Below are positions 6,932 to 11,614 of a stretch of DNA of 11,614 nt, in pieces; within the stretch, counting starts at the first letter, position 1, and each line of letters starts with the position of its first letter. The stretch comes from a bacterium (GTDB lineage Bacteria; Auribacterota; UBA3054; B51-G9). The notes below the pieces were generated by a model. That model worked only from the letters and a program-made list of their open reading frames with translations, was not told the DNA's origin and searched no databases. The stretch covers positions 1 through 11,614 of the forward strand of contig JAOZSF010000031.1 in NCBI GenBank assembly GCA_029939815.1, in the 5' to 3' direction. Both the position numbers and the translations under genes were made by a program.

Positions 6932-8035
6932 ATGATAAAATTAATTGACAGATATTTAATTAAATCTTTTTTAATGCCGCTTATTTATTGTTTGTTCGCA
7001 TTTGTGATTTTGTATATTGCGTATGACATGTCCGACCGTCTAAAAGATTTTTTTGATCATCAGATTCCGCCGGCAATTGTTGCCAAATATTATCTCTACA
7101 AGGTGCCTATTGTTTTATCACTTACAATCCCGTTTGCTGTTTTACTGGCATTGTTGTATTGTCTTGGCAATGCAAGCAGAAACAATGAAATTACAGCAAT
7201 GCGAACGAGCGGAATAGCATTATTTAGAATTATAAGACCATATTTAATATTAGGTCTTTTACTGTATATTTTAACATTTGTTCTTTCAGAAGTTTTTGTT
7301 CCCAAAGCGCGTCTTCTTGCTTCAGAGATTGTTGAAACCCCTTCTTCAATTCAGATGGCTCTGAAAAAAGCCGGAACGTCTGAGGCAACGGTATTCCTTA
7401 ACACAAAAGATTACCGTTTATGGTATATCAGAAAATTAGATCCGGAAAGCAATAAAATTGAAGATGTTAAAATTACTGAATTTACACATTCAGGTAGAAA
7501 AAGAGTAAAACGCACCATCGAGGCCGAAAGAGGGGAGTACGTTGAAGGATTCGGTTGGTGGTTTTACGATGTTACCACAATTTCTTTCTATCCTGATGGT
7601 TCTCCGTATCCGGCAACAAAAAATAAGAAGAAATCTTTTCCATACTATACCGCAACTCCAAAAGATATCATTAGCGCCCGACTTGGCAGTCCGGAAATGA
7701 TGAATATAATTGATGTTTTCAGAGTTATGGATCATATTAATAAAAATTCGGACTACTATAAAAAACTCAGAATGAATGCCGTTCAAAGATTTGCTGCTCC
7801 GGCAGCTTGTTTTGTGTTCGTTCTCCTTGCAGCTCCATTTGGTATTTTTCACACGCGGGCCGGAATGATAAAAGGAGTTATTACAAGTATTGTTTTATGT
7901 TTGGGTTATTATCTTATAGAATCATTATTTATTAATATCGGGGATAAAGGTTATATGCCTCCTTTACTTGCCGCCTGGCTGCCGGTAGCAGTTTTTACAG
8001 GTTTTGGTTTTTATTTACTTCGTAAAATGAGATAA
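6932..8035 (+). CDS. LptF/LptG-type permease (YjgP/YjgQ family)
   Basis: LptF and LptG are the membrane subunits of the LptB2FG ABC transporter, which extracts lipopolysaccharide from the inner membrane and starts its transport to the outer membrane. The 367-residue protein has the family layout: helices at about 13-31, 60-78 and 99-119, a periplasmic beta-rich domain at roughly 125-285, then three helices at about 288-306, 312-332 and 343-362. The coupling segment NNEITAMRTSG (84-94) is the family hallmark. The N-terminal YDMSDRLKDF resembles LptG more than LptF, but I leave the symbol open. No second permease or LptB ATPase is adjacent, and single LptF/G genes away from lptB are common. The ATG at 6932 follows A/T-rich DNA without a Shine-Dalgarno motif. 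The upstream spacer is 114 bases and contains the AT-rich repeat. Confidence 0.9.
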   Translation: MIKLIDRYLIKSFLMPLIYCLFAFVILYIAYDMSDRLKDFFDHQIPPAIVAKYYLYKVPIVLSLTIPFAVLLALLYCLGNASRNNEITAMRTSGIALFRIIRPYLILGLLLYILTFVLSEVFVPKARLLASEIVETPSSIQMALKKAGTSEATVFLNTKDYRLWYIRKLDPESNKIEDVKITEFTHSGRKRVKRTIEAERGEYVEGFGWWFYDVTTISFYPDGSPYPATKNKKKSFPYYTATPKDIISARLGSPEMMNIIDVFRVMDHINKNSDYYKKLRMNAVQRFAAPAACFVFVLLAAPFGIFHTRAGMIKGVITSIVLCLGYYLIESLFINIGDKGYMPPLLAAWLPVAVFTGFGFYLLRKMR

Positions 8036-8088
8036 GATGATTTTGAAACTTGAAATTGGGATATTTGACAGTTGTTAGAAAAACCGTT

Positions 8089-8118
8089 TTGTCTGTTAAG
8101 TCCGTATAATAATATAAT
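8089..8118 (+). promoter_or_regulatory. Weak candidate promoter before the YfhO-like pair
   Basis: TTGTCT (8089-8094) and TATAAT (8113-8118) are 18 bases apart. A second perfect TATAAT sits at 8105-8110 and a perfect TTGACA at 8065-8070, but these two are 34 bases apart and cannot form one promoter. Initiation would fall only some 8-16 bases before the ATG at 8133, giving an almost leaderless message. The two TATAAT boxes are overlapping-register neighbours in an A/T-rich stretch. Confidence 0.35.
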
Positions 8119-8132
8119 TAACCGTTAAAAAT

Positions 8133-9401
8133 ATGAATAAACTCAAACCGCATTTATTGTCGATTGCCGGCATTTTACTTGTTGTGATATTAATTTTCTA
8201 CAACGTAATCCTTCCGCCGGTTCCTCTTATGGCACAGGACGCTCCGCTTGTAAGTGAAGTTTTATCCCGTCAAAGAGCGTCAAATGGTGAAAGCGTTTAC
8301 TGGAACACAGCAGGATATCTTGGTAGTGGCGGAGGTGCTCTTGCGGGCAAATCATTGAAATTCAGAATTGATTTTGCGTATTTAAAAAGATTTGTTCCAA
8401 CGACTTTAGTTAACACGTTTAATTTTCCTTTCGCGGTTTTTATAGTGGGTATTGCTTTCTATTTGTTTGCCATATCACTCAATTTAAAACCTTTATCGGC
8501 TTTTACGGGTGCGGTATCTCTCATGCTTGCCGGGCATTTTATTTCCTGCGTATATTCAGGGCATACGGGTAAATTCTTCATGCTCGCTTATCTTTGTCTT
8601 GCACTTTGGCTGCTCACTGCAGGCATTCGTAAAAGAAGTATTTTATATTTACTTTGGTCGGGTGTTTGCGGCGGTCTCGGCGTAAGTTCACAGCTTGATG
8701 TCGGCTTTATTGTTATTATCTTTTTCGCTGCATGGTTGATTTTTCTAATTTACCAAACCAGAAATCAAAAAAAATGGCTCAAATTGTCTGCAGGACTCGT
8801 TATCGCCTGCGCCGCGGGATTACTTTACAGCGCGTCAACTATTTACAGTTTGGCCGGGCTTTCAAAAAGCGAATCAAGTTCCGCAACCGCTAAAGACAAT
8901 CGTACAGAGGCTGAAAAATGGAACTGGGCAACGCAATGGTCATTACCGAAAGTTGAGACGCTTACATTTGTGATGCCGGGTTTCTTCGGGTTTGGATTGC
9001 CGGATTCGCCTTATTGGGGCTCAATTGGTAGTGACGCGCGATGGGAAACGCAGCACATTGGTTTTCCGAGATTTTCAATGAGTACACAAAATATGGGAAT
9101 TGTAGTTATCGGGCTTGTTTTACTTGCAATAATCACCGCTTCTCTTCGCGACAAATATTCTAAAAGTACAATTTATTTTTGGACTTTATCGATGATTATT
9201 GCTTTGCTATTCGCTTATGGAAGATATTTCGATTTCGGTGGCGGAAGTGGAAGCGGTTTCGGTCCATACAGAATATTTTACTGGATGCCTCAAATGGATT
9301 CAATGAGAAATCCCGTCAAATTCCTTTATCCTTTTATGATCGCATTGTCTATCCTCGCAGCTTTTGGTATGGAATACGTTCTTAAAGAACCTAAGTCCTG
9401 A
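8133..9401 (+). CDS. YfhO-like membrane protein, N-terminal half (GT-C fold)
   Basis: YfhO-family proteins are large polytopic membrane proteins. In some Gram-positive bacteria they transfer sugars from polyprenyl phosphate to lipoteichoic acid outside the membrane. This 422-residue product matches the N-terminal half: helix at about 8-27, an outer loop with PLMAQDAPLVSE (31-42), where GT-C enzymes carry acidic catalytic residues, and about eight more helices between 95 and 417. The family-like segments WSLPKVETLTFVMPGFFG (269-286) and MDSMRNPVKF (388-397) are present. The protein ends after the helix FMIALSILAAFGMEYVL, at about half the usual 800-900 residues, and the rest appears to be encoded by the next gene. 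The 97-base upstream spacer carries TATAAT boxes. I see no Shine-Dalgarno motif before the ATG. The family call is by pattern recognition and the substrate is unknown. Confidence 0.78.
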   Translation: MNKLKPHLLSIAGILLVVILIFYNVILPPVPLMAQDAPLVSEVLSRQRASNGESVYWNTAGYLGSGGGALAGKSLKFRIDFAYLKRFVPTTLVNTFNFPFAVFIVGIAFYLFAISLNLKPLSAFTGAVSLMLAGHFISCVYSGHTGKFFMLAYLCLALWLLTAGIRKRSILYLLWSGVCGGLGVSSQLDVGFIVIIFFAAWLIFLIYQTRNQKKWLKLSAGLVIACAAGLLYSASTIYSLAGLSKSESSSATAKDNRTEAEKWNWATQWSLPKVETLTFVMPGFFGFGLPDSPYWGSIGSDARWETQHIGFPRFSMSTQNMGIVVIGLVLLAIITASLRDKYSKSTIYFWTLSMIIALLFAYGRYFDFGGGSGSGFGPYRIFYWMPQMDSMRNPVKFLYPFMIALSILAAFGMEYVLKEPKS

Positions 9402-9492
9402 GCAATTATGAACTAATGTGACTTTACCGAGCCAACGGCACGGTCATTTCTCGTAACTCGCTACTAACTATTAACAACGAACTAATTTAATA

Positions 9493-10794
9493 ATGTTCAA
9501 CAATATTAAAAACAAAAAAATAAAAACTTTCTTAGTTGTCTGGCTGATTGTGACTGCTTTGATAACATTAATCGCCGCAACAGCCATTCTCGGTTTTTAT
9601 GATTCTAAAGTAATGAGCGTTAAAGCTGAGGAGATTCAGACAAATCCACAACTCGCTTCCGCGGTACAGCAATGGCGCAAGCAGGGGGCTACTGATTATC
9701 AGATAAAACAGCAGATTGATAAAATCGCAATGGGTCAGGCCGGTCCGGCGATTTCCGTAATGAAGAAATCGTCATTTCGCGCGGCAGCGATTGCGATAAT
9801 ATCATTTTTCCTGTTTTATTTCCTGTTTTCAAATAAAAAGATTTCCAATCAACAGAAAATGTTGTTTGCAATCGCCATTATTTGTTTATTACTCGTTGAT
9901 CAAATCTATATCGCTAAAAAATATGTGATGAATGAGCCGGTAAATCTCACCCTGCAAAAACCGGATGCAATCGCTAAACTACAGACCGCAAAGCAGCCGT
10001 TCAGAGTTGCTGTTATTGATAAAGGAGCTTATAATTTATGGGTGACTTCTCTTTTTAATTTAAACGGTATTGAAACTATTGATGTGCCGGCTGATTCACG
10101 ACCAACTCCGCTTAGGAAAATTTTCTTTTACAGCAATGCGATTTCTCCTGTCAGACGTTGGGAGTACAGCAACGTGAAATATATTCTCGGACCGCAGCGC
10201 GGAATAGAAATGTTTTTAAGACAAATGAATGTGCGTGGCCAGTTCTCACCCTACTACACATATAATTTGAATAATCAGCAGCACGCAATTTATCAGTTCA
10301 ATAATACTTTACCAAGAGTTTATACAGTAGGGAACTGGATTATTATTACAAACGCGAATGAAACTATTGAATTTATGAATAATCCGGTGACTGATCCTCA
10401 CAACATTGCTGTCATTTCCGATAACAAAATAAAAAAAGTTCTAAATGATAGTTTTACTGGAACTGTGAAAATTGAAAATTATAAACCAATCAAAATTGAA
10501 ACAGTTGTTGAATTGTCAGCAACCGGTCTCGTTGCCATGGCAACGGAAACAGATGGAAACTGGAAAATTTTGGTTGATGGGAAACCGGCAGAGATTGTCG
10601 GTTGCAATCTGCTTCATTTTGGAACTTTTGTTCCTGCCGGCAAACATTCAGTAACATTTTTATATGATAAAAAGCCCGCAGCCATTTCAAAACTCACAAC
10701 TGCAGCATATTTATTTTTACCTGTTTTGCTCTTACTGACAATAATAACAGCATTAATTAACACACGTTTTTCGAGAAATAAGCAACCCGTTTGA
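9493..10794 (+). CDS. YfhO-like membrane protein, C-terminal half
   Basis: This 433-residue protein has one helix at about 12-34, two at about 96-112 and 122-140, a long extracytoplasmic region (about 145-400) and a last helix at about 404-424. The C-terminal part contains TDGNWKILVDGKPAEI (353-368) and FVPAGKHSVTFLY (379-391), a stretch that closely resembles the characteristic end of YfhO proteins. It therefore seems to complete the protein begun at 8133; together the two have 855 residues, about the size of one YfhO. The preceding gene ends 91 bases earlier in another frame and the spacer has stops, so no simple frameshift joins them. The segment at 38-90 is polar, rich in Gln, Lys and Ala and may be an extracytoplasmic loop. 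The ATG at 9493 lacks a Shine-Dalgarno motif. The TGA stop overlaps the next gene's -35 box. Confidence 0.75.
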   Translation: MFNNIKNKKIKTFLVVWLIVTALITLIAATAILGFYDSKVMSVKAEEIQTNPQLASAVQQWRKQGATDYQIKQQIDKIAMGQAGPAISVMKKSSFRAAAIAIISFFLFYFLFSNKKISNQQKMLFAIAIICLLLVDQIYIAKKYVMNEPVNLTLQKPDAIAKLQTAKQPFRVAVIDKGAYNLWVTSLFNLNGIETIDVPADSRPTPLRKIFFYSNAISPVRRWEYSNVKYILGPQRGIEMFLRQMNVRGQFSPYYTYNLNNQQHAIYQFNNTLPRVYTVGNWIIITNANETIEFMNNPVTDPHNIAVISDNKIKKVLNDSFTGTVKIENYKPIKIETVVELSATGLVAMATETDGNWKILVDGKPAEIVGCNLLHFGTFVPAGKHSVTFLYDKKPAAISKLTTAAYLFLPVLLLLTIITALINTRFSRNKQPV

Positions 10795-10819
10795 CAACAA
10801 AGGTGCAATCTGGTATAAT
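10791..10819 (+). promoter_or_regulatory. Consensus sigma-70 promoter of the rubrerythrin gene
   Basis: TTGACA (10791-10796) and TATAAT (10814-10819) match the consensus at all twelve positions with the ideal 17-base spacing. TGG (10811-10813) gives an extended -10 (TGnTATAAT). The -35 box overlaps the TGA stop codon (10792-10794) of the preceding gene. Transcription should start near 10826, leaving about 49 bases of leader. No operator-like palindrome is obvious around it, which suggests strong, possibly constitutive, expression. Confidence 0.85.
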
Positions 10820-10863
10820 AATACCGATTTAGAAAACTTTTAAAATAATTTAACTGAAATAAT

Positions 10864-10867
10864 GGAG
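10864..10867 (+). promoter_or_regulatory. Ribosome binding site of the rubrerythrin gene
   Basis: GGAG lies 7 bases before the ATG at 10875. It is the only clear Shine-Dalgarno sequence in front of a gene in this window and fits a highly expressed product. Confidence 0.8.
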
Positions 10868-10874
10868 ATTTGAT

Positions 10875-11426
10875 ATGAAAAAATTCGTATGTACAGTTTG
10901 CGGTTATGTTCACGAAGGCGATACACCTCCGGAAAAATGTCCCCAGTGCGGCGCTCCCGCAGAAAAATTTAAAGAACAGGTCGCTTCGGCTGAAGGCCTT
11001 GTTTGGGCTGATGAACATGTAATCGGTATCGCTAAAGACGTTGATGCTGAAATCATCGAAGGTTTAAAAGCCAATTTCACAGGTGAATGTACCGAAGTAG
11101 GAATGTACCTCGCAATGAGCCGCCAGGCTGACCGTGAAGGATATCCTGAAGTCGCTGAAGCCTATAAAAGAATTGCTTTTGAAGAAGCCGAACACGCAGC
11201 AAAATTCGCTGAACTTCTTGGTGAAGTAGTTTGTGCCGACACAAAAGAAAATTTAAGAGTTCGTGTTGAAGCTGAACATGGCGCTTGCCAAGGCAAAAAA
11301 GACATCGCAACAAAAGCCAAACAACTCGGTTATGATGCAATTCATGATACAGTTCATGAAATGTGTAAAGATGAAGCACGTCACGGAAGCGCTTTCGCCG
11401 GATTATTGAAAAGATATTTTGGTTAA
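10875..11426 (+). CDS. rbr: Reverse rubrerythrin (rubredoxin-like N-terminus, diiron peroxidase)
   Basis: Rubrerythrins reduce hydrogen peroxide to water with electrons from NAD(P)H via rubredoxin-type carriers, protecting anaerobes from oxygen. The 183-residue protein begins with a rubredoxin-like Fe(Cys)4 domain: FVCTVCGYVHEG (Cys6, Cys9) and EKCPQCGAP (Cys22, Cys25). A four-helix diiron domain follows, with likely ligands Glu71 (TGECTE), Glu104 and His107 (EEAEH), Glu132 or Glu134 (VEAEHG), and Glu167 and His170 (DEARH). Having the rubredoxin module first is the 'reverse' arrangement known from clostridial enzymes; classical rubrerythrin has it last. It has its own consensus promoter, a GGAG ribosome binding site and an intrinsic terminator, so it is a monocistronic, probably strongly expressed gene. 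It indicates an anaerobic or microaerobic lifestyle. The family is clear, and the choice of physiological electron donor is open. Confidence 0.95.
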   Translation: MKKFVCTVCGYVHEGDTPPEKCPQCGAPAEKFKEQVASAEGLVWADEHVIGIAKDVDAEIIEGLKANFTGECTEVGMYLAMSRQADREGYPEVAEAYKRIAFEEAEHAAKFAELLGEVVCADTKENLRVRVEAEHGACQGKKDIATKAKQLGYDAIHDTVHEMCKDEARHGSAFAGLLKRYFG

Positions 11427-11454
11427 GCGGATTGAAATACAATTGTAAATAATT

Positions 11455-11487
11455 AAGCCCCCGATTTTTCGGGGGCTTTTTTATTTT
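11455..11487 (+). terminator. Strong intrinsic terminator after the rubrerythrin gene
   Basis: AAGCCCCCGA (11455-11464) pairs perfectly with TCGGGGGCTT (11469-11478) across a TTTT loop, making a 10-bp stem. The U-run TTTTTTATTTT (11477-11487) follows directly. It lies 28 bases after the stop codon and defines the 3' end of the transcript. Confidence 0.95.
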
Positions 11488-11493
11488 AGTAGC

Positions 11494-11527
11494 GCTATCG
11501 CACCTGCACAGTAAATGCCGCTATCGC
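11494..11527. repeat. Pair of GCTATCGC direct repeats
   Basis: GCTATCGC occurs at 11494-11501 and again at 11520-11527, with CTGCAC between them (11504-11509) and again further on (11551-11556). The pair lies between the terminator and the TCCGCC-type repeat and may belong to the same composite intergenic element. No function can be assigned. Confidence 0.4.
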
Positions 11528-11533
11528 GTCTTT

Positions 11534-11603
11534 ATGACCGTGCGACAAAGCTGCACGTCAAAGATCCGCCGAAGGACGGCTGCAAGTCCGCCAACGGAGG
11601 AAT
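11534..11603. repeat. GC-richer intergenic repeat, copy 2
   Basis: It has the same parts as the element at 4131-4194. GCGACAA sits inside a small hairpin (CGTGC at 11539-11543 with GCACG at 11553-11557). AAGATCCGCCGAAGGACGG (from 11561) and AAGTCCGCCAACGGAGGA (from 11584) follow. TCCGCC and GGAGGA (11587-11602) can nearly pair. The order of the AGATCCGCC and AGTCCGCC modules is reversed relative to copy 1. The window ends 11 bases later, so the element's right boundary and the next gene are not visible. Confidence 0.6.
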
Positions 11604-11614
11604 TATTTCATTAG

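Noticed and set aside
7490..7852. Antisense open frame of 120 codons within the permease gene
   Set aside because: It lies wholly inside a clear LptF/LptG coding region and shows no domain or start signal.
8065..8110. Exact TTGACA (8065-8070) and exact TATAAT (8105-8110) before the YfhO-like genes
   Set aside because: They are 34 bases apart, twice the spacing a sigma-70 promoter allows, so they do not form one promoter.
10614..11018. Antisense open frame of 134 codons across the end of the YfhO-like gene and the start of the rubrerythrin gene
   Set aside because: It overlaps two well-supported genes and a promoter on the other strand and its translation resembles no family; it is a by-product of codon use.

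Overview
This window of 11,614 bases carries nine protein-coding genes, all on the + strand. The DNA is AT-rich and gene-dense, with Gram-negative envelope features (an LptF/LptG-type permease). Most start codons have A/T-rich upstream sequence instead of a clear Shine-Dalgarno motif. This fits the Bacteroidota/Chlorobiota/Ignavibacteria group or a neighbouring candidate phylum, but no rRNA or other lineage marker is present, so that placement is an inference. One promoter is a perfect TTGACA-N17-TATAAT. This is unlike the promoters usual in Bacteroidia proper and argues mildly for a non-Bacteroidia lineage.

Left part (1-4101): proC (pyrroline-5-carboxylate reductase, proline synthesis), then a [2Fe-2S]-plus-ASKHA ATPase of the type that re-activates corrinoid proteins (RACo-like), then tldD (zinc protease of the TldD/TldE pair). 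These genes are about 55-83 bases apart and could be co-transcribed, but they share no obvious pathway. The usual partners of the last two (a corrinoid methyltransferase, tldE/pmbA) are not in view.

Gap 4102-4487: a gene-free stretch packed with structure. It holds a GC-richer repeat also seen at the right end of the window, several hairpins, a good promoter-like sequence, a strong hairpin with a U-rich tail, and a perfect 15-bp tandem duplication just before the next start codon.

Middle part (4488-10794): an envelope-looking set. It comprises a B12-binding-type radical SAM protein overlapping by one base with a DPM1-like polyprenyl-phosphate glycosyltransferase, then an LptF/LptG-type permease, then two membrane proteins that look like the N- and C-terminal halves of one YfhO-family (GT-C fold) transferase. 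The natural reading is that the GT2 enzyme makes a polyprenyl-phosphate sugar in the cytoplasm and the YfhO pair uses it on the outer side of the inner membrane, perhaps to decorate a lipid or LPS-like molecule. The radical SAM protein may modify a lipid or sugar precursor. This functional link is an inference from gene order and families.

Right part (10791-11614): a self-contained transcription unit for a 'reverse' rubrerythrin (oxidative-stress peroxidase). It has a consensus promoter overlapping the stop codon of the preceding gene, the only clear GGAG ribosome binding site in the window and a textbook intrinsic terminator. After it lies a second copy of the GC-richer intergenic repeat. 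A separate AT-rich 45-bp repeat occurs after proC and before the permease gene. I see no tRNA, rRNA, CRISPR array, insertion sequence or phage gene.
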